From the NCBI GenBank assembly GCA_037783415.1, contig JAZGTN010000088.1:1488001-1552000 (forward strand): 64,000 nt of DNA, in the 5' to 3' direction. Below the pieces are notes generated by a model. The model worked only from the letters and a program-made list of their open reading frames with translations, was not told the origin of the DNA and did no database searches. How positions within the stretch are numbered: position 1 is the stretch's first letter; each line of letters opens with the position of its first letter. The position numbers were made by a program, and so were the translations under genes. Source of the DNA: Leptasterias polaris. Its lineage: Eukaryota; Echinodermata; Asteroidea; Forcipulatida; Asteriidae. Shown here in pieces: positions 21,479 to 31,948 of the stretch.

Positions 21479-23515
21479 ATGGCGGCTAATACGAGCATAA
21501 ACACATTACGATTGTTGCGATCTTTAATTCGGGAGCTTCGTGTGGTAAAAAAGGTGAGGAAAGTAGAAAGTAACAAGTTTAAATTTGTATTTCTGTCGGA
21601 ATCCACAAGGTTCCAAATTCATTTCTGCTTTACGGACGGCCGCCCCCGGAGCCCTGACTCAGGGTCGGTCGATTCAATTTCAAGTCTAAAAGTGAGATCG
21701 AAAAAATGCACAGATGATTGATTTGTTTAATTAAATAGCCCCCCCCTTTGTTGTCAATGTGCCCCCCCCCCCCATGAAACTTTTTGGTTTTCACCACTAT
21801 TCATCTAACTATAATCTTAAATAATCAAGTTTAAATTTATTGACAGAGTTCTCCAAAGGACACAATGGCCTACAGTTACTTGATTGATCAATTCCGAAGG
21901 AACCAGGTGACATCGGAGAAGCACTGTAAAGCACACAATGAGATGCTTCACCAGGCGCAGACATATCTATGCATGCTCAGGAGTACAAGAGAACATGAGG
22001 TATTAATTCGATTTTAAATAGGTAGTTCACTATATTTCCATATCACAGGGGCATGACTTAATTTCTTATCAAGCGTGTCGTGGCCGAGCAGTTAAGTGCA
22101 TCGGATTCGAGTTCTGGTGGCTGAGTCTTCAGTGTGTGGGTTCCAATCCCGGTCATGACACTTGTGTCCTTGAGCAAGATACTTAGCTTTAATTGTTTCT
22201 CTTCACCCAGGGGTGAAATGAGTACCTGTGAGAGCAGAGATGGTTCTTGTGAATGATTTAGCCGAGTGCGCTTCGGCAGCACAGGCTGTATTCTCACCAG
22301 GGAGCTGAGATGGTTTCAGGAATGAAATAAATGGCCCAGTGACCAGGGGTAAAAATGTGTGAAGCGCAATGATCATTCTTTAGAATTGTGCTATGTAAGA
22401 GCCGATATTATTATATTATTATCAATCTAAAGTTTATTCCAGGACACACACAAGGCAAAATGTAAGTTTATTTTGGTCTAAATATTTTCCAGTTCATTAT
22501 GAATCAATTCCTCTATCTTTGGATAAAGATGTAAATCTCTGAACCTAAAAGAAAACTCAAAATAGTTAACAATTTCGATGTGAGAATGCAAGTAAGTTTT
22601 TTAAATTACAGTCAGGGTAGAGTGTAAACTTCCCCTAGCATTTTTGAGACATAAACACTTAACAGCTTTCTTGATGACAATTCTGAAAGGGGTCATGATG
22701 GTCAGTGATTCAGATTCCACCATCTGGACTCGAGACTCAATCTAGCAAAATGTAGTTTCTTGCAAATTAGGGAAAAAAGGAAATGAAAGTGAGTTTTCAT
22801 TTCAGTTGTGAGCTTGACGAATTGTCAAATTTTTGACTCCCATAAATGGCCGACCGTGTTAGTTCGCAAAGTAAAAGGAAAACCACGCAATTTCGAGGCA
22901 TATTTGTGTGGATCATTGTATTCTACTTTTAAAACATCTTTCTAACCATATGCATTTTATAACAAACGGTTACAAACGCTTTTTATTAGACCAACTCGCC
23001 CGATCCAAGGCAACGTGTCCCTTTAATTATACGTCTCAACCATTCTTGACTTTTAAAAACTTGATGTAAAGGCCCTACCTGTCATTTTTTATTTTTTTTA
23101 AAATAAGTACATGTATTTTTAACTTAAAAATGACCCTGACTCCAGACATGGACTTTGACTCGGACTCGTCCCAATGACTCCAGTCTTGGACTCAACACTG
23201 AGGACTCGGGTTCAGCCCTTGTCACGACGACCAAACCTTTAAAATGTCTAGTTGATGGAGGTAGAAAGTCTGGAAACCTCTAAAATGTAACAACCTGTAA
23301 ATTCAGGTGTTTCGTCTCAACACTAAGAGGAAACGTTTCTCCAACTTTCAGGGTTGGTCATTTTGTGTACAATTTCAACCCTGTTGCCATTTTCATGTCT
23401 TGGTCTCTTTTTGTTTGTTCAGGCAATCCAATCAGTGTACAGAAGGGGAGAGAGGACAGTGGAGGAGAGTGCCGCGCTTGTGGGATTGAAACTGCCCAAA
23501 CCTCCTGGAGAGTAG
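21479..23515 (+). CDS. FMC1: FMC1 mitochondrial ATP synthase assembly factor homolog
   Basis: Three exons, 21479-21553, 21847-21999 and 23423-23515, are all phase 0 and encode 106 residues (human FMC1 has 113). FMC1 is a small LYR-related mitochondrial protein that acts with ATPAF2/Atp12 in assembly of the F1 sector of ATP synthase. The first exon encodes MAANTSINTLRLLRSLIREL. The second has YSYLIDQFRRNQVTSEKHCK and QTYLCMLRSTREHE. The third has the diagnostic GERTVEESAALVGLKLP tail. Donors are GTGAGG and GTATTA, and both acceptors end in CAG. The start codon lies in AATATGGCGGC, matching the YY1/TISU-type initiator found at many mitochondrial and housekeeping genes. A SINE and one arm of a MITE occupy the second intron. 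FMC1 is divergent from MTRR. Confidence 0.93.
21720..21846. other. FMC1 intron 1 with C-runs
   Basis: The short intron (21554-21846) contains homopolymeric C tracts near 21739 and 21762. Nothing else is recognisable. Confidence 0.5.
22071..22400 (+). repeat. tRNA-derived SINE (Ser/Leu-like), sense
   Basis: It begins GCGTGTCGTGGCCGAGCAG, has GGGTTCCAATCCCGGTCATG as the B-box region and ends near a TTATTATATTATTA tail. It lies in FMC1 intron 2. Its 3' body differs from the 18174 copy, so at least two subfamilies are present. Confidence 0.75.
22823..23024. mobile_element. Single arm of the AAAGGGACACGTTGCC MITE
   Basis: This is nearly identical to the right half of 9258-9642, from the central CAAATTTTTGACTCC to the end CAAGGCAACGTGTCCCTTT. 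The left arm is absent, so the palindrome has been reduced to one arm. It is in FMC1 intron 2. Confidence 0.85.
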
Positions 23516-23631
23516 ACTATATGGAATCTCTTCGTTACCAGGGCATAGCCAGTATGTTTTCACTGGGGGCGGGGGCATTACTTTCAAGTGGGGAAGGGGG
23601 GGAAGGGCAGGGGCCACTCTTCAGAACAATA

Positions 23632-24021
23632 CAGGGCTCGAAATAGTGGGGGATCCACAAGACCACAGGGCTTGTTGCCCAAAATGTTTACTGAACCAGA
23701 ATTGTGTTTACAAGACCAGAACAGTTTAACACGCATAGGTCCTACTGTTTGTATTTGAACAAGCACAAAGATTTACGATGTAAGAGCATGTTTATCTCGT
23801 ATGTGTTTATGGGTTTTTGCGTAGACATCAAGATAGAAGTGAGTGGCATTTTATCAGACTCAAAGTTTACTTTTAAACATAATTTGTTTTTGTTCACAAT
23901 AATATTACATGGTGAGGTATTATTACTCAATTAAAAACAACAGCTGGACTTGTCCAATCATAAGCCTGATACTGAAACTACTGGCCTCAGGCCTGTGGTC
24001 CAGTGTAAAATTTGAGCCTTG
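23632..24021. mobile_element. hAT-like non-autonomous element, 390 bp
   Basis: Its left end CAGGGCTCGAAATAGTGG and right end AAATTTGAGCCTTG resemble the ends of the element at 12614-13494. Internal text such as GACCACAGGGCTTGTTGCCC is also shared with it, in inverted orientation. It begins 117 bases after the FMC1 stop codon, so it may be part of the FMC1 3' UTR. No target duplication is clear. Confidence 0.6.
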
Positions 24022-24170
24022 CCTTACCATCCACCAATTAATCCAAAGTGAGATAAAGATATGGTTTTCTCTTGGCATCGCACGGCCAATTTAACTAATG
24101 TATAATTTGATATCATGGGCCACATTACCATGCTTCATTAGAGTCCAATGTTTTTGGAGTTGATTTACCA

Positions 24171-24560
24171 TAATAGGGAGGTTTCGCACGCGAACGGATA
24201 CGCATACGTTTAGCTATCCGTAACCGTTAGCAGCCTTTCTGTTTTGCAATCCCAGCGTTTTGGTGGCACTGTTCGCTGTTCCAGCACAGCACTTGGTGGC
24301 GCTGTTCAACATGGCATCCTCCATAGACGAGCTTATGTTCAAAGTCTTTAGAAATCAACAAAATGACACGTACATGTTCAGTGATTCATTTATTTTGATA
24401 CTATTCATACATATTTGGAAACAAATACAGGAGAATTACTAGAAGTTCGAGTTTTCCTACGTGTTTTTTACTTACGTATAGCGAGTAGCGTATGACGTCA
24501 TAATGATGACGTATCCGTCGCATTAACCGTATCCGTTCTTATGCGAAACCTCCCTATTAT
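24171..24560. mobile_element. 390-bp terminal-inverted-repeat element
   Basis: The left end TAATAGGGAGGTTTCGCA matches the reverse complement of the right end TGCGAAACCTCCCTATTA. Identity continues into CGAACGGATACG, giving arms of about 30 bp. A TA duplication at the borders is plausible. The inside has no recognisable transposase. It is intergenic, downstream of FMC1. Confidence 0.85.
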
Positions 24561-24959
24561 ATGCTAAATGATTCTAGTGGATATGTAAGAGTTGTAGGAT
24601 AACAATTTGTGTACATATTAACATTTTAACATAATTATAAATGAAGATTGACAGTTTATTTGTAATAAAAGGGACTTGCCTGCGTGAATTTAGAATGGTG
24701 TTATTCTTGACAAAGGGGGGTTTCACATGTTGGTAAATAATACGTAAAACATTGTTAAATAAAACTTTGCAAAGTTCATCAATTCAAGAATACAGTTAAG
24801 AAAGTTAATCAACTACAACCGTGTTTGCCATCGATGTTGTTTTGGGGGAAAGTTTGTTTTGGATGAATGCCGACTGTATTTTAAAAACAGTGTATGGAAA
24901 AGAAATGAACTGCACACTCTGCTAATCAGAAACACCTTAGCTTGGTTCCGGTGCGCTAG

Positions 24960-25150
24960 TTCCTTTGTGTGTACTTATTACGTCAAATACCGGACATAAT
25001 ATATTTGGTACCTCGCAAACTCGGCACCCACAGAGGCCGTCTTCGACTGGGTGCCTAATTTGTATTTTTGCACATATGCCGAGTTTGTGGGTGCCGAGTT
25101 TGCAGGGTACCGAGTTTGCAGGGTGCCAAAGTGACCGGTTACCATTATGT
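24960..25150. mobile_element. Small inverted-repeat element carrying GTGCCGAGTTTG minisatellite
   Basis: ACCGGACATAAT at about 24990 and ATTATGTCC at about 25143 form the outer arms, and CTCGGCACCC and GGGTGCCGAG form inner arms. Inside are direct copies of the unit also found at 20750-20875. It is a non-autonomous, hairpin-forming repeat. Confidence 0.65.
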
Positions 25151-26450
25151 CCAAGGTTGTTCTCTTCTAGACCCCTAATTGTACCAGATCAACCCCCATA
25201 AAGTTATTCTGGTCTCTGTTTGCACAACAATCTGATATGAACCTGCTGAAGTTTTATTTTTCCTAAACTTCCCCTGTCTTATCACTTTCATGTGCAAATT
25301 GAATTGCTGTTCTAGAAATGTGTTATGAACATGGAACATTTGACTGTTTTTCAGACATCCAAACATACTCATTAGTGTAAAAAAACACAACAAAACAAAC
25401 GTTGATTAATTATTCACTTCTTTAGTGTTTATATTATTGCAATAAAATAATAAATGTTATGCGGTAGGATGTTTTAATTTGATCCTTTCTTCTAATTTCG
25501 TCCCCGTGTCCTGAATGCTGCGTAAGAATACAAATTTAAACAAAAGGTTTTACCATTAAACAAGTACAAGTAAATTGAGTAAAGTATATGAAAATAGACT
25601 CGTCTTTTTATCCCATTTCATACGAAGTCCCTAAAAGGACATGTAAAGAACAAGTAATGGAAACGTAAAGAAAAACTAGAACAAGGGATATGCAAGAGAG
25701 ATTTGTATAGTAGTATTGTTTCATTTCCTCGAGATATGCCAATTTTGAGGGAAAGGAATATTAATGGTGTTTTGTTTATTTGCTTTTGTTCAGTTTGGTC
25801 TTCACCTGCCCTCTTTAAAATAGCTCAATATATAAAAAATAGTAATATATACATAATACTTTTATTAAAAATCTAAAATAAAGATATGAAATATCACCAT
25901 TGGATGGACAGCTGGAATCAAATTTTATGTACACCCTGTCCGATAAAATTAATAACGTGACAATTCCCTGAAGTTAAAAAAACACCCTCTCTTGCCAAAT
26001 TACTCTGTTCAACATGCACCAGGAATCAACACTCTCATAAATAATTTCTTTTGAAATCCATCAAGCGTTCAGTCTCGAATAGTTATGTTGTAAACCTTTA
26101 TAATAGATAACAAAACTCCCAGCCATCAATGCACTTGGCAGAGCTCAAACACACTTGCTATCACAGGCTACCGAACCTTTGATAGAATCATAAAACATGT
26201 ATTGTTGTTTAGAACCTTTTATGCAACCCATATAGGCCTAATGCAGACTGACCCGACACACATTTCATGCTTCCCTGACAATATTCAATTCAAACGCGCC
26301 CTACTGAGCTTCACAAATGCCATTCTGCTTTCTCTGATAATGCGTATCTCACCATTTCTACTCGGTCTCTCAAATAAGTCAACTTGCCGTAAAAATGTAA
26401 GTTGTCTCAACAAGTCGACTTAGTGATACACAAATTCAAATGCACTAAAA
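25151..26450. other. Intergenic DNA without recognisable features
   Basis: AT-rich DNA between FMC1 and the next repeat cluster. Open frames are short and carry no motif. I see no exon, RNA gene or defined repeat here. Confidence 0.5.
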
Positions 26451-26454
26451 AACG

Positions 26455-26655
26455 ACAGGTCAGAATATTTGATCCGGATTGCGGGTCCCAGTGGGCTTGA
26501 CCAAATTCTTGGTCAGGCTGACCCTGAAACTGGTTAAGAAGAAGAAGAAGAAGATATTCTGAGTCAGTTTGACCGAGTTATGGGTCATTTTCGACACAGA
26601 ATCCAGGTCATACTGACCCTGAAATGTATAATGCCCCGTGAATTCTGACCCGGCA
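26455..26655. repeat. GACCC-type minisatellite element, copy 1
   Basis: Repeats of TGACC(C/G)..GGGTCA text with GGATTGCGGGTCCCAGTGG and TCTGACCCGGCAGTTTTTAC at the end. The same family occurs at 29395-29490, 30165-30350, 33895-34510 and 36370-36475. A small GAA repeat sits at about 26537-26554. Confidence 0.6.
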
Positions 26656-26929
26656 GTTTTTACAGTTTGTGCATGTCATTATCTGCCAAGTGTCGTTAGC
26701 GTTAGCTTCAAACAGTACAAACAGGTGTTAAAATCGGCGTTTTGGTTAGCTTTTATACATACTGTACATAGGCCCTACATACATACAACATAATTTTATA
26801 TACATGTACCGCCATTCCATCGAGATCACAGCGGTTTGTGATGATACAATCTGGAGCAAGAACAATACAAATCAATATGAAAATATATACAAACAGCAAA
26901 CAATCAATATGGGAAAAGGTGTTTCAAGT

Positions 26930-27730
26930 TTTTCTTAAAAACGTTCAATGATTTTGCAGAACGGAGTGTAGGTGGGAGATTGTTCCATAATGTTGGTGCA
27001 ACAAAGGAAAATGATCTGTCGGCGGCTGATTGAGAGTCTTAGGACGAATTTTGTGTTCCACAAGCCGAGTAGAGTCTGATGATGAGCGTAGACCAGCCCG
27101 TGCTGGAGTGTAAAATGACAATGCAGATGAAAGGTATGATGGGCCGATGTCAATAACACATTTGTATACAAAGAGCAGAATCTTGAATTGAATTCTTTCC
27201 TTGATGGGCAGCCAGTGAAGCTGTTTTAAGAATGGTGTAGCATGATCACGTTTATTGGCACAATGGGTTTTGATGCCCAGTTCTGTAAGCGTTGAAGCCT
27301 GTTCAAGTCAGAGTTGTTTGTTCCAAGAAGAAGGGCGTTCCCATAGTCAATGCGAGACAGCACTATGGATCGAACGACATGATGGCATGAGTCTTGGTCT
27401 AGAAACCGGCGTATTCGTGAAATGTTATGCAGTTGAAAAGATATACTTATAATATCATACCGACTGAATCGAGTGCTATGGTTAAAACTACGATATAGTA
27501 TTTGGTGCTCGATAACCAACAGAAAGCCCTTGAGAAGGGCTTTCCAAAAGTATACATTTGGTGCCAATCCAGCAACTGTACCGTCCTTTCTTTGTAATTG
27601 TCTCTTCGACAGCTCTGTGAACACAAACCCCGTTGAACATGCGTTTAGGGATGCGCAAAGTGGCCATAACAGTTTGAAAATTTTCGGATGCAGGAATAAA
27701 CAAGGCAGATTCAGGTACAAATTGCGTCCA
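26930..27730 (-). mobile_element. Decayed CR1-like LINE, 3' part of reverse transcriptase
   Basis: The minus strand encodes, across frameshifts, SRIRRFLDQDSCHHVVRSIV, then SRIDYGNALLLG and LNRLQRLQNWA, and then a tail resembling GLRSSSDSTRLVEHKIRPKT. This order (thumb/connection then the C-terminal tail) is typical of CR1/Jockey-clade ORF2. The frame is broken several times and the 5' part is missing, so it is a dead copy. Confidence 0.75.
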
Positions 27731-28114
27731 GCATGCTTTAGCAGGAAATAACTCCACTCCCACCATGACGAAATGGGGATATACTGACAATTGATGACAC
27801 CATTTGCGATTGATCACCCCAATCTATGCCACACTTTCTACGATAATGCCCAGCCCTTGAGGAGCAGTGCTGCCTTGAAGACCTATGGCAGCAAACGAGA
27901 AGGCTGTGAGATGTGCCCAATCATGGCCAAATATTTTTGAAGAGTAGATGATGGAGTCGAAAGAAGAAGAACTTGAGTGATTCGAAAGCATTCTGAGATT
28001 GAGTTCAGATTGTATTCAATGAACTTGGAAACCCGGGGAAGGTGGGGGAGGGGGGGGGGGGGGGCAATGCAGTGTTGCTCATTTCCATTGAATTTATTCA
28101 AATTCAAAATGGCG
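27731..28114. other. Region below alternative exon B with poly-G tract
   Basis: Contains a G-rich tract at about 28042-28066 (11 or more consecutive G). It should hold the 3' UTR of the SLC49A4 isoform ending in exon B. No other gene is seen. Confidence 0.4.
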
Positions 28115-28296
28115 TTACGAACTCAAACTGGTGTTCTTTGAGATTGGTTCTACATGATGAAACCCCCCGTTACTTCTTTCATCAGGATCACGGGTCTTGT
28201 CTGCCTTCATTCGGTTGTAAGATTCCTTGTATAGGAGTAGAAGTGGCAAACAGACGAAAACAGCACCAAGGAAAAGCCAATTCATCCAAAGCACAC
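28115..28296 (-). CDS. SLC49A4: SLC49A4-like alternative terminal exon B
   Basis: The exon begins after a good acceptor (CTCCCATTAG on the minus strand) and starts GTGTGCTTTGG, completing a Gly codon exactly as exon A does. It encodes VLWMNWLFLGAVFVCLPLLL, then YKESYNRMKADKTRDPDERS and a Ser/Asn-rich end with TAA at 28115-28117. The first part corresponds to the last transmembrane segment of SLC49A4/DIRC2, whose human tail also has the RESYDR phrase. Joined to the exon at 32452 it would give a 526-residue protein. Exon A (31949-32100) supplies the alternative last segment. No second set of upstream exons exists between them, so a separate gene copy is unlikely. It could also be a decaying duplicate, but the frame and splice site are intact. 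Confidence 0.75.
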
Positions 28297-28751
28297 CTAA
28301 TGGGAGAAAGAACAACCACATAAAAAACCGTATTGGTGACCCTTTTCTTAAAAATGTTTATTCATCGATGGAAACCGTTAAGTGCTGAGAGAGGTCTTTC
28401 ACATTTATTGTGTTTTATATTAAATTCTTTGGACAATAGAATATTACGAGCATAGGCCATCCATGGAAGAGCAAATTTATTGTTGCTTTTTCTTTCTATT
28501 TTGTTTTGTTCTAATTTCTTTGCTTTTAAAATTAGTTCCAATTGTTTTTGTTGTTGTGCTGGTTAATGTTTATTATCTACTCGTTTTTATCTACTCATTC
28601 TAATGGCATTTTTAATATACATGTAATGTAGTGGCTTTTTCTATGTTTCTATGTACTTTTAACAATTTTTATCATATGTTAATTCATGATTTATCAGCCT
28701 TCGAGCTGTTTTCATCGAATGTTTTTGAATAAACCAATTCAAAATTGTCCT

Positions 28752-28834
28752 GTTTTCCATGCTTTTGTCCCTTGTTTGTTTTATTTTGCCATTTGTTTGT
28801 TTGTTTGCGAGTGCATAATGTATTTTACAAAAAA
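28752..28834 (+). repeat. Left arm of a perfect 83-bp inverted repeat
   Basis: The arm runs from GTTTTCCATGCTTTTGTCCC to GTATTTTACAAAAAA. Its exact reverse complement is at 29884-29966. I compared all 83 positions by eye and found no mismatch. Confidence 0.9.
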
Positions 28835-29394
28835 TGCCTTTTTCCGGACTGCAGAAATCAATGGGGAATAACAACGGACTCATGATTTTGCTATAAATAA
28901 TAAGAACAGCTCGAGGATGAAAAGGAAAAAAAAAAAAAAAGATGCACCAAACTTGGGAATTAAAGACAGATGTTGAGAGAGCTTTTTTAAAGGGCGAGTA
29001 CAGAAAGTGAAAAGGGCTGCAAACTTTCACTCAGTGGGGTGGTGCGGGGGTGGGGTGGGGGAGGGGTCGGCCGGGAGTCGGTGAGCTGCAATTGAAACAA
29101 CATGAGCTTTGGCCTACAGTGTCACCATTGATTTGTATAGTGACATTACACTTTGCCTAGCAAATTGATTCGCTCTTATCCGATCAATCTTTATTCTTTG
29201 TGAAACCGAGCCCAGAGTTTCATCTTTTAGGTTCTCTTACTCTTACAAATTCTTTCATTTAATGATATTGGAAGAAAAAAAAATATATATATATATATAG
29301 TGAGAGAGAAATAAAGAAATAGAGAAGCTATTGAAATATTTTTTATAGTCTCTTACGTGATCATCTTGATCGCTCCTTTCTTAAAACTATGGGC

Positions 29395-30350
29395 CTCGTA
29401 GTGGTTCTGGGCTTTCAGGTCAAAGGTCAATTGAACCCGAGTCCCGGCAGTGCTCAACCAGATTCACGGCCAGATTGTAACTGACTCTGGGTAATAAAAG
29501 GTGTATTATGTAAGGTAAATATTAAAAAATTACAAAAACGCCTCATACTGCGCAAACGCATCTGCACCCCTGGAATTCTAGGCGGTTAATTTGTTTTTAC
29601 CTCTTTATTTTTAGGTTTTTCGTCTGTAGTGTTACTTGTGTTTTTTGTTTATTTGTGGGTTTTTTCCCAAAGTCTTCTGGTAAGTGTTTCTACTTTTGTT
29701 TGACTCTCATGGTGTTTTTAAGCTTCGTTGGTTCGTCATTTATATAGGTTTAAAATTCTTTTACTTGCCATTTTGTTCTAATTTTTACTTTCATTTTAGA
29801 TTTATGTGTATTTTATATTATCAAATGTTATTGTTTTAAATGAGCAGGGTCTGGGGCCGGGAGGGCACATAATTTTTTTATAATTTTTTGTAAAATACAT
29901 TATGCACTCGCAAACAAACAAACAAATGGCAAAATAAAACAAACAAGGGACAAAAGCATGGAAAACGTTGAAGCTTGCAGTAGCAACAGTGTGTCCCTTT
30001 CGGCCATGTTTCTGGGCTAGATATCAACCCCAACCTTGTTCCAAAAGGTGTGTTGATCGCACCGCATGGAGCAGTTTTGTGCTAGCCTGTCTTGCTCAAC
30101 CAGTGATCTGACGACAGCGAGGGATCCACATGGCGTGTTTGCCGACGTGAAGGCTAATTACACTCACTCCTGGTAACTTCCGGTTCAGGACTGACCAGGA
30201 TTCTGGGTCACAGGAGCGTGACCCAGTCCGGAGTCAGGCTGATTCGGAAAGTGGTTAAAAATGGGCATTTAACACGAATTCTGCGTCCGTTTGACTCGAT
30301 TATGGGTCAATTTGACACAGAATCGGGGTCATATTGACCCACAAGACCTA
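29395..30350. repeat. GACCC-type minisatellite patches, copies 2 and 3
   Basis: Two patches, at about 29395-29490 and 30165-30350, share the phrases GGGTCAATTTGACACAGAATC and TGACCCA with the arrays at 26455 and 33895. They lie in the long interval between terminal exons A and B. Confidence 0.55.
29884..29966 (-). repeat. Right arm of a perfect 83-bp inverted repeat
   Basis: Reverse complement of 28752-28834, separated from it by 1049 bases. The sequence outside and inside the arms does not continue the pairing, so this is an inverted duplication and not the ends of a long palindrome. Confidence 0.9.
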
Positions 30351-31437
30351 ACAGTCTATAGGCAACAGTTTGACACTAGCAGCAAATCTTCAAGTACCTT
30401 TTTCTCACAGCTAACATTTTAGTTTATCCTATGGTTATTAATATAAATACTGATTCTTATAAATAAGTACAATTAGCTATATGCATCACATTAAGCCGGT
30501 GATAACATACATTTGTTCTCATTCCAGCAAGGTAAAGTAACATCGGTTTAACTTTAGCATACAAAATGAATGCTCCGTTGATCACTCTAGAATTCTTTGA
30601 CTTACTTCTGAAATCCTTTAAATGTTTGTTGTTAAAATGAAACAACAAACAAAATTTATAATAATTATCATTACTTTAGATGCTTCAGAGAAAAAGTCTT
30701 GGTCTGAAATACTGCGGTTTGCGAGAAAAGTGTCCACATACAGTCACACTGTTTACAATAAAAAGCTTTTATTATGTGTGTATAATTGTACACACTATTT
30801 TATTGATTACAAACAATATTCATGGGAATGTTGTATATGTCATTAATTAATTTTGCACCACACAATTAGAAATATAAATTAATAATTGTTGGAAATTTTC
30901 ATTATTATTATATATGTAGTTATATTGATTACGGCTAAACACCAGATGACCATTAGCATTGTGTAAACACCACTAGATATATGAAAAAACACATTTAAAA
31001 ACATATCCCTTCAGGAAACTAGAAAGTGCATAATTTTTTTGTACATCGTTTGCAATTCACCATTAAAAAAAAAATTAAAAACCCGGTATAAATTGATGAT
31101 TTGTACCATCAGTAGTATCCAAATGATAATTATTAGCAAACCCAACTCAACAAAGCACACAGAATAATATTTAATTACATTTTCGTGCTTTATTTTAATG
31201 TAGGCCTACCTGTTTAAAATAAGGTCCTATAATTTCTCCCTCGGGGGAGCCCGGAGCCAAATTTCATAGAGCTGCTCAAGCAGAAAACGAAGCTTAAATA
31301 TTTACTCTCACTAGTCACAGATTGTACATGATGTGACGTAGTATTTTTGGTTGTGACCATATTCTGGTATAAAATTATAATCTAGTTGTTCTGTATTTTT
31401 CGTGCTTAAGCTGCTTTATGAAATTGGGCTATGAAAT

Positions 31438-31710
31438 GGGCTATGAAACAGGCTACTTATACAACTATCTAATATTGGGCTATGAAACCGGCTACTTATA
31501 CAACTATCTAATATTGGGCTATGAAACCGGCTACTTATACAACTATCTAATATTGGGCTATGAAACAGGCTACTTATACAACTATCTAATATTGGGCTAT
31601 GAAACAGGCTACTTATACAACTATCAAATATTGGGCTATGAAACCGGCTACTTATACAACTATCTAATATTGGGCTATGAAACAGGCTACTTATACAACT
31701 ATCTAATATT
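31438..31710. repeat. 39-bp minisatellite, exactly seven units
   Basis: The unit is GGGCTATGAAAC(A/C)GGCTAC followed by TTATACAACTATCTAATATT. Seven copies fill 273 bases. Only the A/C position and one other base vary. Because 39 is a multiple of three and the unit lacks stops in one frame on each strand, it produces overlapping open frames on both strands; I do not regard these as genes. It lies about 240 bases below the exon A stop codon. Confidence 0.97.
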
Positions 31711-31948
31711 TCATTTAACATGACGTCACTCAGAGTGCCAATTCGACCCAAAAACTTTAAACCAGTTAAACATTAAAAAATAGTCCAATACACATTTTAC
31801 AAAATATGTTGCTCTACGGCGGGATCCATTGTTTGTTTTCGTTACTGAAAGTTACAACCAGTAATAAGTTAATATGAAATTGTTTGACTACCTATAAACG
31901 ACATACTTAAGTGACATTCCTTAGTGCCCTAAACATCTGTAAAGTAGC

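Larger units (their letters stand above)
28297..31948. other. Intron (or 3' flank) between terminal exons A and B
   Basis: This holds an 83-bp perfect inverted repeat (28752-28834 and 29884-29966), two GACCC minisatellite patches, a TATA-rich patch near 29281 and a seven-copy 39-bp minisatellite. I see no coding exon. For isoform B it would be the last intron; for isoform A it is downstream DNA and 3' UTR. Confidence 0.55.

Noticed and set aside
27226..27720. 164-codon frame as a host gene
   Set aside because: The recognisable part is reverse transcriptase of a decayed LINE.
28115..28296. Exon B as a separate SLC49A4 gene copy
   Set aside because: No duplicate of any of the ten upstream exons is present between 28297 and 31948, and the phase matches the existing penultimate exon.
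31438..31710. CRISPR-like array
   Set aside because: The 39-bp units are contiguous with no spacers, and the DNA is from an animal.
31416..31751. Paired open frames on both strands over the 39-bp repeat
   Set aside because: Period 39 is a multiple of three, so stop-free frames follow automatically from one open unit.
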